64,000 bases of DNA from Fibrobacter sp. (GCA_012523035.1 JAAYJH010000030.1:1-64000); one strand, 5' to 3'; shown: positions 26,668-35,390, counted from the stretch's first letter. Notes: generated by a model from the letters alone, not told the origin. Program-made: numbers and translations.

Positions 26668-27687
26668 CTACTTAGGGGTATTTTCTTCTCTATTTTTCTG
26701 TTTTTTTTGGTTTTTATGGACTTCGAAAAGATATTGCAACACTCTTTCTTGTATCCTTCCAAATTCTCCAGAAAAAACAGCCGTGTATAAATATAAATCA
26801 GAATATTCCTCTTTTTTCTTACTCAAATTAGATAAGATCTCTATTTTCACTCTTTCTACACCAAAATTGGGCAATTCAAACTGTATTTCAAATTCATTGA
26901 ATAATAATTCATAAGTAGGTAAGCCTAGCAATACACCACCTGCAGAAAGATCAAAAAGCATTCCCTCTAATTTATAAGTTTCTGTAATAAATGCCTCTAA
27001 TGGAAAAAGGACGGGTTCACGAAGCCAACGACGCAATTGAACCTTTTCAAAATCCACCAAATGACTGAGCTCTAATTTATCTGGAAAAGCTTTTAAGACC
27101 TTGATGTCACCATAATACACTGCATCTTCAGGTCTGGTCCATCGTACATTGATGGATGCTCCAACCAAGGATTGATAATTGGGAGTCCAATGTCCAGAAT
27201 ACGCCACAGTCCAGCTATATTCATTAAGCTCTAAAATTTCTGTTTGCTCTTTTATAATAGATTCAAACAGTAAATTCACGCGTTCCTTAGGCACTAATTG
27301 TCTAGTGCTAGTAAAAGGAACTCCTTTTGTATCTACATAAAATCCGAGTTTTTGCCTTAAGACCCTGATAATATCTAGTGTCTCTTTACGGATAAGAGAC
27401 ACCCCTTTTAAGGTATAAAAATTATTCACTGCTTCTTCAAATAAAAGTGCTGAATTGAATAAAGCATCTTTATTAGAAAATGAAGAATGCCTGACTAATT
27501 TTTCTAAAATGCTGGCTTCTTTATCATCTAAATTATAAAAACTTTTTTTTTCTTCAAATGCCTCGAATCCAAACATTTCAGCGTCTTTTCGTTGCTTTAT
27601 GTTTTTTAATAATTCCCACCCCAATAGTAGCAGAAGAAAGCTTACTACCAATGCAGAAATCCAAATTAAAACAAAATTAGAAAGCAT
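26668..27687 (-). CDS. Membrane-anchored PilZ domain protein (c-di-GMP receptor candidate)
   Basis: The protein (339 residues from the ATG at 27687) has one N-terminal membrane span (about 4-24), a helical/beta middle region and a C-terminal PilZ domain. The c-di-GMP motifs are present: RRWLR (RxxxR) near residue 215, and FDLSAGGVLLGLP (D/NxSxxG) about 30 residues later, as in YcgR-like receptors. TTG 27705 is an alternative start inside pyrC'. The gene follows pyrC' by two bases and lies just upstream of the pilM promoter, so a role in controlling the pilus is plausible but unproven. Confidence 0.8.
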   Translation of the reverse strand: MLSNFVLIWISALVVSFLLLLLGWELLKNIKQRKDAEMFGFEAFEEKKSFYNLDDKEASILEKLVRHSSFSNKDALFNSALLFEEAVNNFYTLKGVSLIRKETLDIIRVLRQKLGFYVDTKGVPFTSTRQLVPKERVNLLFESIIKEQTEILELNEYSWTVAYSGHWTPNYQSLVGASINVRWTRPEDAVYYGDIKVLKAFPDKLELSHLVDFEKVQLRRWLREPVLFPLEAFITETYKLEGMLFDLSAGGVLLGLPTYELLFNEFEIQFELPNFGVERVKIEILSNLSKKKEEYSDLYLYTAVFSGEFGRIQERVLQYLFEVHKNQKKQKNREENTPK

Positions 27688-27689
27688 AA

Positions 27690-28937
27690 CTAAACTTGAG
27701 TCCAAGCTCCATATAAATAAGAAGCTTCTATAGCTGCAGGAAGCTCTGCACCCAATAGAGGAGAATTTTGAACTGCTCCTGCAAAATGACTGGCTTGAAC
27801 CAAAGTCTTTTTTTCTGGATGGAGTATCACTAAATTAGCAGGTGAACCCAAAGATAATTTTTGTGGAGTAGCCAAAGCAATTTTTGCTGGATTCATAGAA
27901 AGAAGTTCTATAGCTCTTGACTCGCCAACAGCGGACACCAAAGGCTTCCATATCGCTGGAAGGGCCACTTCTAAAGAAAGAGCTCCTGGTGTGGCATCTT
28001 CAAAATTGACTTGTTTTTCTTGAGTTAAAACTGGTTTGTGATTACAACTGATAGCATCAATTAAACCGTTTTTAATACCATTCCAAAGGGCTTCTTTATC
28101 TGCTTTAGAGCGAAGAGGTGGGATCAAATAAAAGTGAGAGTGTAAGTCTAACAAGTTTTCATCGTCAAAAAGCAAGTGATATAAACTAACATCACAAGTA
28201 ACATCTAAACCTCTTTGCCTTGCAATTTCAATCAACTTGAGTGATTCTGCACAAGTGATTTGCTTTAAATGCACACTTTGGCCCAAGAACAAAGCAGTTT
28301 CTAAAATAGTGTGCACCACAATGGTCTCTGCAATTCTAGGTATCCCTTTCATGCCCAACATGTCCGAAACAGCTCCTTCGTGTACACTCCCCGCACACCG
28401 GAGCGATAAATCTAAAGGCAAGAAGAAAAATCGCTTGCCAGTCATAGAACCATATTCCATGGATAGTCTTAAAAATCGTGTCGTTGCATTTAATAGATTG
28501 CCATCACCAAAACCAACCACCCCATATCGTGAAAGTTCTAACATTTCAGAAAGCTGAGAACACTTATAATTTTTACTGAAAGACGCTAAAATTTTCATTT
28601 CAAGAGGACTTGCAGAAAACGCTTGCTTTAGAGCACTCAGTCGCTGAATATCATCTATAGGATTTGCACTGCTTTCGTAGAGAGCCCCATAAAACCCACC
28701 CAAATGCATTGCTTTAAAACCTTTTTCAAAGGTGTAAACATCGTCTCTCATTGGTTCTTGAAAGTCCACTCCAAGTGCAAAAAGAGCAGGAATAGCCAGA
28801 GCTCCATTAGCATCAAAAACAGGCGCGTCTTGAGGTGCTTCAGCCACCCAATTTCCATTAACAAGAGCCATTGAACACAAACCGTCAAACCGTCCATTGA
28901 CAAAAGGCCGTACATTTTGAATGACAAGACTATCCAT
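27690..28937 (-). CDS. pyrC': Dihydroorotase-like PyrC', probably non-catalytic
   Basis: The 415-residue protein aligns with dihydroorotase over its length (AMHLGGF, VTCDVSLYHLLF, PPLRSKADKEALW, GLIDAISCNHKP, ATPGALSLEVALP). The metal ligands are altered: the canonical D-x-H-x-H-x-R-E-P is replaced by a segment ending GVDFQEP (about 56-62), and the catalytic TDHAPH region reads CNHKPV. This matches the inactive PyrC' subunits that stabilise aspartate transcarbamoylase in Pseudomonas-type complexes. Its ATG has a GGAGG site and overlaps the pyrB stop by eight bases. A working dihydroorotase must be elsewhere if the pathway is complete. Confidence 0.88.
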   Translation of the reverse strand: MDSLVIQNVRPFVNGRFDGLCSMALVNGNWVAEAPQDAPVFDANGALAIPALFALGVDFQEPMRDDVYTFEKGFKAMHLGGFYGALYESSANPIDDIQRLSALKQAFSASPLEMKILASFSKNYKCSQLSEMLELSRYGVVGFGDGNLLNATTRFLRLSMEYGSMTGKRFFFLPLDLSLRCAGSVHEGAVSDMLGMKGIPRIAETIVVHTILETALFLGQSVHLKQITCAESLKLIEIARQRGLDVTCDVSLYHLLFDDENLLDLHSHFYLIPPLRSKADKEALWNGIKNGLIDAISCNHKPVLTQEKQVNFEDATPGALSLEVALPAIWKPLVSAVGESRAIELLSMNPAKIALATPQKLSLGSPANLVILHPEKKTLVQASHFAGAVQNSPLLGAELPAAIEASYLYGAWTQV

Positions 28938-29862
28938 GCCTTCCTCCGCTCAATAAAAAAAGAACCGCCATACGCACAGCGACTCCATTAGTAACCTGCT
29001 CTAGTATTACCGAATGCTTGCTATCAGCCATTTCTGAATCCAACTCCACCCCACGATTAATGGGACCAGGATGCATGATCAACGCAGAAGGATTAGCATG
29101 CTCCAAAAGCTCCCCAGTGATTCCAAAATAATTTCGATATTCTCGCATACTAGGCAATAAAGAGTCCTCCATTCTTTCTTTTTGCAAGCGAAGAGACATC
29201 ACCACATCGGCATCTGTGACTGCTTTTCGAAGATTCGTTTCCCAAAAAGCCCCTTCAAAAAACTGAGTGTTTCTAGGGGTTAAAGTGCTTGGAGAACACA
29301 GTGTCACTTTGGCTCCCATAGTAGTGAGTCCCCATAAATTAGAACGAGCCACACGACTATGCCTGATATCGCCAATAATAGTGACTCTTTTGTTTTTTAA
29401 AGAGCCTAAGTGTTGTTGAATGGTGAGCATATCTAATAAAGCTTGGGTGGGATGTTCATTGGCACCATCCCCAGCATTGACGATAATAGCTTTACTATTT
29501 TTAGCTAAAAAACGAGGCACTCCTGTGCCTTGGTGTCTCACCACTACAAGGTCAATTTTCATGGCTTCAATGTTTTGTAAAGTATCTAAAAGCGACTCTC
29601 CTTTTTTGACACTGGAAGCAGAGGAGCTAAAATTCACAGTATCTGCAGAAAGCCTTTTTTCTGCTAGTTCAAAACTGGTTCTGGTTCGTGTGCTATTTTC
29701 AAAAAACAAATTAACAACAGTTAAACCTCTGAGCGAAGGGACTTTTTTCACCGGCCTTTCTAAAACCTGTCGAAATTCAGAGGCAGTGTCCAAAATAGTG
29801 GAAATATCCGATTTAGAAACTCCTCTTAAGCCAAATAAGTGTTTGATTTCTAATGCACTCAT
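28930..29862 (-). CDS. pyrB: Aspartate carbamoyltransferase catalytic chain
   Basis: PyrB makes carbamoyl-aspartate, the committed step of pyrimidine synthesis. The protein (310 residues) carries FFENSTRTRTSFELAEKRL (carbamoyl phosphate site), SVKKGESLLDTL, VVRHQGTG, HPTQALLDMLTI, and MHPGPINRGVEL. No pyrI regulatory subunit lies beside it; instead pyrC' follows, as in class A aspartate transcarbamoylases. It overlaps pyrR by four bases (ATGA). Confidence 0.96.
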   Translation of the reverse strand: MSALEIKHLFGLRGVSKSDISTILDTASEFRQVLERPVKKVPSLRGLTVVNLFFENSTRTRTSFELAEKRLSADTVNFSSSASSVKKGESLLDTLQNIEAMKIDLVVVRHQGTGVPRFLAKNSKAIIVNAGDGANEHPTQALLDMLTIQQHLGSLKNKRVTIIGDIRHSRVARSNLWGLTTMGAKVTLCSPSTLTPRNTQFFEGAFWETNLRKAVTDADVVMSLRLQKERMEDSLLPSMREYRNYFGITGELLEHANPSALIMHPGPINRGVELDSEMADSKHSVILEQVTNGVAVRMAVLFLLSGGRHG

Positions 29863-30425
29863 TTATTTGCCTCCACTTCAACCAGATACACTGCATTTTC
29901 ATCGTCCATAGGCTCTATAAAAACTCGTACTTCTTGATTTTGCATGGTTTCAACACTCAAACCTACATAATCAGGAGCAATAGGGAGCTCTCGATTGCCC
30001 CTATCCACCAACACACACAAACGCACTGCAGCGGGTCGTCCCAAATCTAAAACAGCCTGAATAGCTGCCCGAACAGAACGACCTGTATAAAGCACATCAT
30101 CGACTAAGATAATTTCTTTATTTTCTACCGAAGCGGGCATAGTTTTAATACGCATCTCTGTATTTTGGATACGATCTCTATAGTGAAAATCATCTCTATA
30201 AAAGGTGGCATCGATGCTCCCTAAGGGAATTTCAAAATCGTATTTTTGAGTTAATTTTTCGGCAAGTCTTTGGCCCAAGGGAATCCCTCTAGTCGCCATC
30301 CCTAGCACAATTAAGTTTTTTGGCGAAGGATGAGTCTTGGCAATTTTTGCTGCCATCTCATCTAATGCCCACTCCATAGCTTTTGCATCTAACAAAAGAC
30401 GAATTGGTTTATAAGTATCTTTCAA
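29859..30425 (-). CDS. pyrR: Bifunctional pyr regulator / uracil phosphoribosyltransferase PyrR
   Basis: The 188-residue protein has the PRPP-binding loop IILVDDVLYTGRSVRAA and the PyrR pattern LIVLGMATRG and LVDRGNRELPIAPDYVG. In Gram-positive bacteria PyrR attenuates pyr transcripts in response to UMP; homologues in Gram-negatives are less studied. The likely start is TTG at 30425, since no in-frame ATG lies upstream and the family N-terminus begins here. GGGG about six bases upstream could act as ribosome site. A 12-codon frame ends across this TTG. Confidence 0.9.
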   Translation of the reverse strand: MKDTYKPIRLLLDAKAMEWALDEMAAKIAKTHPSPKNLIVLGMATRGIPLGQRLAEKLTQKYDFEIPLGSIDATFYRDDFHYRDRIQNTEMRIKTMPASVENKEIILVDDVLYTGRSVRAAIQAVLDLGRPAAVRLCVLVDRGNRELPIAPDYVGLSVETMQNQEVRVFIEPMDDENAVYLVEVEANK

Positions 30426-30460
30426 AAAAAGCCCCTTTTTTGGTGTAGAACTTTTCGCAT
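30422..30460 (-). CDS. Possible 12-residue leader peptide overlapping pyrR start
   Basis: An ATG at 30460 opens a 12-codon frame rich in basic and aromatic residues (MRKVLHQKRGFF). Its TGA overlaps the pyrR TTG start as TTGA. The 3' half contains AAAAAAG and CTTTTTT arms around GGG that could fold over the pyrR ribosome site. No strong ribosome site precedes the ATG. It may be chance; coupling of leader and pyrR translation is an inference. Confidence 0.25.
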   Translation of the reverse strand: MRKVLHQKRGFF

Positions 30461-30636
30461 ATTTCTTTAAATTTAGTTTTTTTTTAGAAAGAGACCTCTT
30501 TTTTTATAAAAAACTTAAAAAAACACTAAAGAAGCCTCTAAATTTCTTTTTTTTATTAAATAGACTTTAAAAGTTCATTTAAAATTTTAACTTCTGTTTT
30601 AATATATTGTAGATTTTTGTGCTTTCTAGTTAAATA

Positions 30637-30658
30637 GAATCTAGAACGGTCTAGATTC
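30637..30658. promoter_or_regulatory. Perfect 9-bp inverted repeat in the pyrR-cyclophilin intergenic region
   Basis: Arms GAATCTAGA (30637-30645) and TCTAGATTC (30650-30658) flank ACGG. The element lies 64 bases before the cyclophilin gene and 212 bases before pyrR in a divergent, otherwise AT-rich region. It may be an operator for one or both genes or the stem of a 5' leader hairpin. A possible minus-strand promoter (TTAACT, 16 bases, TACAAT) lies just beyond it toward pyrR. Confidence 0.5.
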
Positions 30659-30721
30659 GTAGATGTTACCCTATAGCTAAACCGTGCACTGAAACTACAG
30701 CATTATTCAATTGGAGACCTT

Positions 30722-31270
30722 ATGTTTAATCAATTAGATGCCCCCAAAACCGGCGAAACAATCGCCACCATCAAAACCACTCTCGGCGTAATGCAAGCTA
30801 GATTATTTCCAGAAATTGTAGGTGAAGCCGCCGAAAATTTTATAGAACTTGCTAAACAAGGAAAATACGAGGGAGTTCCTTTTCATCGTGTCATTATAGA
30901 CTTTATGATTCAGGGTGGCGATTTCACCAATCGAAATGGAACGGGCGGTCACTCTGCAAAAGGACCAGGCACCAATATTGGCGACAAATACGATGTAAGA
31001 CTCACTCACCTTAGGGGAGCTCTTAGTTGGGCAAAAACTTCTAGTCCTAATTCTATTGGAAGCCAGTTTTTTATTGTACACCCAGAAAGCGGGACCCACT
31101 TCTTAGACCATCCTGCGAATGGAGGTCCAGCTGATGGATACTCTGTGTTCGGACAACTTTACAATGGATTTGATGTTCTAGACGCTATAGCCAACACAAA
31201 GACCGATTCGAGTGATAGACCACGCGAAGATATTTTAATCGAATCTATAAGCATTGAGACTTTTGCTTAA
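30722..31270 (+). CDS. Cyclophilin-type peptidyl-prolyl cis-trans isomerase
   Basis: The 182-residue protein is a bare cyclophilin domain with no signal peptide. It shows the active-site arginine in PFHRVIIDFMIQGGDFTNRNGTGG, SNSIGSQFFI-like SPNSIGSQFFIVH, and the FGQLYNGFDVLDAIA end block. It catalyses proline isomerisation in the cytoplasm. The ribosome site GGAG precedes the ATG, and an intrinsic terminator follows at 31284. Confidence 0.94.
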   Translation: MFNQLDAPKTGETIATIKTTLGVMQARLFPEIVGEAAENFIELAKQGKYEGVPFHRVIIDFMIQGGDFTNRNGTGGHSAKGPGTNIGDKYDVRLTHLRGALSWAKTSSPNSIGSQFFIVHPESGTHFLDHPANGGPADGYSVFGQLYNGFDVLDAIANTKTDSSDRPREDILIESISIETFA

Positions 31271-31283
31271 CAAAAATAAAAAG

Positions 31284-31308
31284 AACCCTTGCAAAAGGGT
31301 TTTCTTTT
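31284..31308 (+). terminator. Intrinsic terminator after the cyclophilin gene
   Basis: AACCCTT (31284-31290) pairs with AAGGGTT (31295-31301) over a 4-base loop, followed by TTCTTTT. It lies 14 bases after the cyclophilin stop and 22 bases before tRNA-Ala. Confidence 0.75.
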
Positions 31309-31330
31309 GCTTATATTTGATTTCAAATTC

Positions 31331-31403
31331 GGGGTTATAGCTCAGTTGGTAGAGCATCACACTGGCAGTGTGAGGGTCTGCGGTTCGACTCCGCATAACT
31401 CCA
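31331..31403 (+). tRNA. tRNA-Ala(GGC)
   Basis: The 73-base gene folds as a full cloverleaf. The acceptor arm GGGGTTA pairs with TAACTCC and includes the G3:U70 wobble that identifies alanine tRNAs. The anticodon loop CTGGCAG carries GGC (31364-31366), the T arm contains GGTTCGACTCC, and the discriminator is A. CCA is not encoded. A strong terminator follows. Confidence 0.96.
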
Positions 31404-31406
31404 TTC

Positions 31407-31430
31407 AAGGACTATTCAAGTCCTTTTTTT
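31407..31430 (+). terminator. Intrinsic terminator of tRNA-Ala
   Basis: AAGGACT (31407-31413) pairs with AGTCCTT (31419-31425) around ATTCA, and the T run extends to 31430. It starts four bases after the tRNA end. Confidence 0.85.
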
Positions 31431-31455
31431 ATTTTAAAGGCATTTTTTATTCTGA

Positions 31456-31485
31456 TTGCTTTTTTTCTTAATATATTACTATAAT
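31456..31485 (+). promoter_or_regulatory. Candidate promoter for the M23 peptidase gene
   Basis: TTGCTT (31456-31461), an 18-base spacer and TATAAT (31480-31485) lie about 40 bases before the start codon, downstream of the tRNA terminator. The region is very AT-rich, so the -10 match alone carries little weight. Confidence 0.45.
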
Positions 31486-31525
31486 AAGTATAATATTATA
31501 AACTAAAGAAACTCAGGATTTAGCA

Positions 31526-33319
31526 ATGATTCTAAAAAAAATATTTTTATTTGTTTTTATTTCTATTCCTTTACTTTTTGCTTCTGACTACAATCCTTTT
31601 CAAAAAGAAGCTTATTTGACTTCGTCTTTTGGTGAAAGTCGTGGTAGCCGCTATCATGCTGGAATTGATTATTCTACCAATATGGAGGAGGGGTGGACCA
31701 TTTTTGCACCCGAAAAAGGTGATATAGAGGATATTAAAATTTCTCCTTTTGGTTATGGAAAAGTTATTTATTTTAAAGGAGAAAGCGGAAAAACTTGGGT
31801 TTTTGCTCATTTGCAATCCTTTCAAAAAGAAATTGAAGAACTGGTGCAAAAAAGACAAAAACATGAACGAAAAAATGATGTCTCCATAGCCCTTCCCTCT
31901 TTGCCATCTTTTAAAAAAGGGGATACTTTGGCCTTTAGTGGAAGCACAGGCATTGGAAACCCTCATTTGCATTTAGAATTGAGACTGGATAGAAACAGCT
32001 TGATTTCACCCTGTCAAAATGGTGTTAAATGCTTTGACACCATTCCTCCCATGATACTAGAAGCTGCTGCTTGGAGAAAAAATAAGATCCATTTTACTGA
32101 TCAAGATAATTTGGATAAGGGGTGTTTAGAGGTTCCCAACGAAGATGCACCTTTACGATTAGCCTTTAAAATAGTGGATTATAGTCGCACTCCTCTAGAG
32201 AACCCTATGTCTGTTTATCGAATAGAGCTTAAAGCAGGGAATCATAGCTTATTTAAAAGGACTCAAGACACACTAGCATACACTAAAATGCTCGATATTC
32301 GAAACGAATTGCTTTGGTCAGAAAAAACAAATGAACGCGGTGATTGGCATTTAATTTTAGGCTCTATCCCAGAAGAACGATTATTGCGTTTAGAAGTAGA
32401 AGATTTCTCAAACAATGTATCTTTCAAAGAATTTCATATAAAAAATTCTTGTGAGCAAAAGTGGACACCTACTTTATTTCAAAATCAAGATTCGATTTTA
32501 TTTAGCTCCCTTTCCAGAGCATTTTTAAACCTGAGTCTATGCCCTCAAAAAGGGTTTAAACTAAAAGACAGCCAAAACAAAACCATAGCTTCTAACCTAT
32601 GCCAATTATACCCCAAAAAAGAAACACCTATTTCTATTTTCTTTGAAAAATTCCCAGATGCAGCAAAAATTTTGGTTACAAATTCAAGTCATGCAGTAGA
32701 AAGAGAAATTTTATTATTCCCATTAAAAAACAAAAAAAGCTTCAAGGCAAAACTAGAAGATCCTTACTATTTTGACTTTGAAATTAAAGGCTTGAAAAAT
32801 CCCTATATTGAATCCATATTAGCCATTCAAAAAGTGAAAAAAGACTCTTTAGAATCCATTGAATTTCACCCTAAAGGTTTGCAATTCACCCAAAACCTTA
32901 AAGTCTGTTTTGAGAAGAAACACACCCCTAATCCTATTTATTGGTTGGGCGAAACAAGTCAAAAATGGTTTTTATTTCATAACCAAAAAAGTGATCGAAA
33001 TAAAACATGCATACAAGTCAACGAGCTCAGAGACTTAAGCTCTATACTAGATACAATTCCACCTAAACCAGGTGTGCCTTACTTTAAAGAAAAACAACTT
33101 CGAATCCCAATCCTAGAAGGGCCCGCAGGAATATTAAACGGCAACTCCATTAAAGTCACTTCCACCAAAAACGAATGGATTATTTCTGAATATGATTCTG
33201 ATCCTCAAGAATTAGTCATAAAAAAAGAAGCTATTCCACTCAACGACACTTTAAAAGTGTTTATGGAAGATGCACTTGGAAATTCCGATTCTTATTTTAT
33301 TCTAAAACCCAAAAATTAA
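31526..33319 (+). CDS. Secreted M23 (LytM) metallopeptidase domain protein
   Basis: The 597-residue protein has a signal peptide (about 1-19) and then an M23 domain in its first 155 residues. The zinc ligands and catalytic histidines are all present: HAGID (His 44, Asp 48), FAHLQ (His 95) and HLHLE (His 147 and 149). Such enzymes cleave peptidoglycan peptides, or activate amidases when degenerate; this one looks catalytically complete. The remaining 440 residues are beta-rich and unassigned, with paired cysteines, perhaps Ig-like domains. The convergent deacetylase stop overlaps its own (TTAA). Confidence 0.87.
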   Translation: MILKKIFLFVFISIPLLFASDYNPFQKEAYLTSSFGESRGSRYHAGIDYSTNMEEGWTIFAPEKGDIEDIKISPFGYGKVIYFKGESGKTWVFAHLQSFQKEIEELVQKRQKHERKNDVSIALPSLPSFKKGDTLAFSGSTGIGNPHLHLELRLDRNSLISPCQNGVKCFDTIPPMILEAAAWRKNKIHFTDQDNLDKGCLEVPNEDAPLRLAFKIVDYSRTPLENPMSVYRIELKAGNHSLFKRTQDTLAYTKMLDIRNELLWSEKTNERGDWHLILGSIPEERLLRLEVEDFSNNVSFKEFHIKNSCEQKWTPTLFQNQDSILFSSLSRAFLNLSLCPQKGFKLKDSQNKTIASNLCQLYPKKETPISIFFEKFPDAAKILVTNSSHAVEREILLFPLKNKKSFKAKLEDPYYFDFEIKGLKNPYIESILAIQKVKKDSLESIEFHPKGLQFTQNLKVCFEKKHTPNPIYWLGETSQKWFLFHNQKSDRNKTCIQVNELRDLSSILDTIPPKPGVPYFKEKQLRIPILEGPAGILNGNSIKVTSTKNEWIISEYDSDPQELVIKKEAIPLNDTLKVFMEDALGNSDSYFILKPKN

Positions 33320-34047
33320 AAAGTATTGTCTTTATACCAGTCTAGATAACTTTTAAAAGCCCTTCGTTTTTTGGAATGCCCTATTAAATTCCAGATTGAT
33401 GATCTAAATAAAGGAAAATCACTTGGGTGCAAGGCGATTCTTATATTACGAATAGGGCTACGAATCAAAAGCATAGAAAAAGAAAAAATGAGTTTAGAAA
33501 ATAGAACCGGTAAACCTGCAAAACTAATAGGAAAAGAAAAAAACTTAAAGGAATTTGATTTTATAAAAAATCGAGACTCATAAGTCATATTTAAAGATAA
33601 AACCTGCTTTTTAAGGGCAGTACTCCCATACCAGGCCGGTGGCACAAAAACTTTAGGACTTTTCAAGCCTAAATTTCTCCATGCTTCGATACTTTTTTTT
33701 AATTTTTCTGCTGATTCTTTGGCAGGTAAAGCACTAAATTCTGCTTCTCCATTGGTTAAATAATGACTGAATCTGGCTTTCCAAGATTTTTTGTTTGCAG
33801 CACTAATTTGATGCGTGTAACCGTGCAAGAGCAATTCATAAGAAGCAGCCTCCCACACTTTCAATTGATTTATGAATTTTTCTATTTGAATTTTAGAGGC
33901 ATTGCTCGTGTCAGGAATAATTAAAAGAGCAAATGCTTTCCCTGTAAACTCTTCCAATTCTTTGATAATTGGAGTGAGTCTTTCAAAGTTTTCTACAGAA
34001 ACATCGTGGAAACTTAAAAGCATTGTTTTATTTAAAGTAGGCAGCAT
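33316..34047 (-). CDS. Polysaccharide-deacetylase-like (DUF2334-type) protein
   Basis: The 243-residue protein begins LLSFHDVS, with the metal-binding Asp of the deacetylase motif 1. It then shows LLLHGYTHQ, the H-x3-H motif 2, and FVPPAWYGS, motif 3 (R/P-P-x-W). This matches the DUF2334 branch of NodB-like deacetylases; the substrate is unknown. An alternative ATG lies at 34023. Only 26 bases separate its start from miaB, so the two divergent promoters must overlap or lie within coding sequence. Confidence 0.75.
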   Translation of the reverse strand: MLPTLNKTMLLSFHDVSVENFERLTPIIKELEEFTGKAFALLIIPDTSNASKIQIEKFINQLKVWEAASYELLLHGYTHQISAANKKSWKARFSHYLTNGEAEFSALPAKESAEKLKKSIEAWRNLGLKSPKVFVPPAWYGSTALKKQVLSLNMTYESRFFIKSNSFKFFSFPISFAGLPVLFSKLIFSFSMLLIRSPIRNIRIALHPSDFPLFRSSIWNLIGHSKKRRAFKSYLDWYKDNTF

Positions 34048-34073
34048 TCAAAAAAAATACTAAATTTTAAAAT

Positions 34074-35372
34074 ATGAAATACCATATTGTCACATTTGGA
34101 TGTCAAATGAATGAATATGACTCTGCTTTAATCGCCGGGTTATTAGAAGGGGCAGGCTTACGCATCTCTAAAAACATTGAAGAAGCTGATTTTTTGTTTT
34201 ATAATACATGTTCTGTTCGAGAAAAAGCAGAAGAAACTGCAATTGCTAAAATTTCTCAATCCAGACCTCTAAAGCAAAAAAACAAAAAGCTCAAAGTGAT
34301 TGTGCTCGGGTGTATGGCAAAAAACAAAGGTGAGCAACTCTTTGAAAAACTACCCTTTATAGACCATGTGATCGGGACAGACCACTACAGACAAATTCCA
34401 GAAATTGTCCTGGGTGCCAAAGCCAATGAAAGAGTGTTTACCGATTTTGATGAAAAAGAAAACTATGACGGCACTTACGCCCAAATACAAAATCCTTTTA
34501 GTACTTCGATCACTATTCAACGAGGTTGCAATAAAAGGTGTAGTTATTGTATTGTACCTTATGTTCGAGGGAATGAAAAAAACAAAGATCCTTTAGATAT
34601 TTTGGCTGAAGTCCAGATGAGTGTAGAAAAAGGTATTTCTGAAATCACTTTGCTTGGGCAAACTGTAAATGCCTACAAAAAAGATGGCGAAACCTTTGCT
34701 TCATTGCTTGAAAAAATTTCTGAAATAAATGGAGTGAAACGAATTCGATTTGTAAGTCCACACCCTAGGCATTATGATGATGAACTGATTTCTGTGTTGC
34801 AAAGTAACTCTAAAATTTGCCACCATGTACACTTGCCTCTACAAAGTGGAAGTGATACTATTTTAAAAAAAATGAGAAGACAATACACTGCAGAACACTT
34901 TTTGTCGCTCATCGAAGCTTTGAGAAGCAAAGACCCATTTTATGCGGTGACTACAGATATTATCAGTGGATTTGTTGGCGAAACAGACAGCGATTTTGAA
35001 AAAACCCTTGAGGTGGTAAAACAAGCTCAATTTGATAATGCTTTTATGTTTATTTATAGCCCTCGTATTGGCACAGAGTCTTACTTAGAAAAAGAAATTT
35101 TATCACAAGAACAAAAACTCCTTAGACACCAGCAACTTGTCGAAATCCAAAATCAAATCACTTCTAATCGAAGTCAAAATATGTTAGGTAGAGTAGAGGA
35201 AATCTTGGTAGAACGACCTTCTAGTAAAGATCCTAGGGAATGGATGGGCAAAACAGATAATTTTAAAAAAGTCATTTTTAAACCCACAAGTACAGTCAGT
35301 CCTGGCGATTATTTGACATGTAAAATCAATGAAATCCGCGGCTGGACTCTTCGTGGAGAAGTTTTAAGTTAA
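34074..35372 (+). CDS. miaB: tRNA-2-methylthio-N6-dimethylallyladenosine synthase
   Basis: MiaB adds a methylthio group to i6A37 of tRNAs reading UNN codons. The N-terminal UPF0004 domain begins VTFGCQMNEYDS, with cluster ligands Cys 10, 46 and 80. The radical SAM motif is CNKRCSYC (Cys 152, 156 and 159) followed by IVPYVRG. The C-terminal TRAM domain spans about 365-430. The QMNE.DS motif distinguishes MiaB from RimO and MtaB. Its length is 432 residues. Confidence 0.95.
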   Translation: MKYHIVTFGCQMNEYDSALIAGLLEGAGLRISKNIEEADFLFYNTCSVREKAEETAIAKISQSRPLKQKNKKLKVIVLGCMAKNKGEQLFEKLPFIDHVIGTDHYRQIPEIVLGAKANERVFTDFDEKENYDGTYAQIQNPFSTSITIQRGCNKRCSYCIVPYVRGNEKNKDPLDILAEVQMSVEKGISEITLLGQTVNAYKKDGETFASLLEKISEINGVKRIRFVSPHPRHYDDELISVLQSNSKICHHVHLPLQSGSDTILKKMRRQYTAEHFLSLIEALRSKDPFYAVTTDIISGFVGETDSDFEKTLEVVKQAQFDNAFMFIYSPRIGTESYLEKEILSQEQKLLRHQQLVEIQNQITSNRSQNMLGRVEEILVERPSSKDPREWMGKTDNFKKVIFKPTSTVSPGDYLTCKINEIRGWTLRGEVLS

Positions 35373-35390
35373 AAACGCTTAGAGTAAAAC

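Noticed and set aside
30484-30505. Terminator hairpin AAAGAG/CTCTTT in the pyrR upstream region
   Set aside because: It lies between divergent genes with nothing to terminate on the plus strand, and on the minus strand no T run follows; the loop is also only two bases if fully paired.
31289-31471. 60-codon frame across tRNA-Ala
   Set aside because: It overlaps the tRNA, a terminator and a promoter-like region, and has no similarity to any family.
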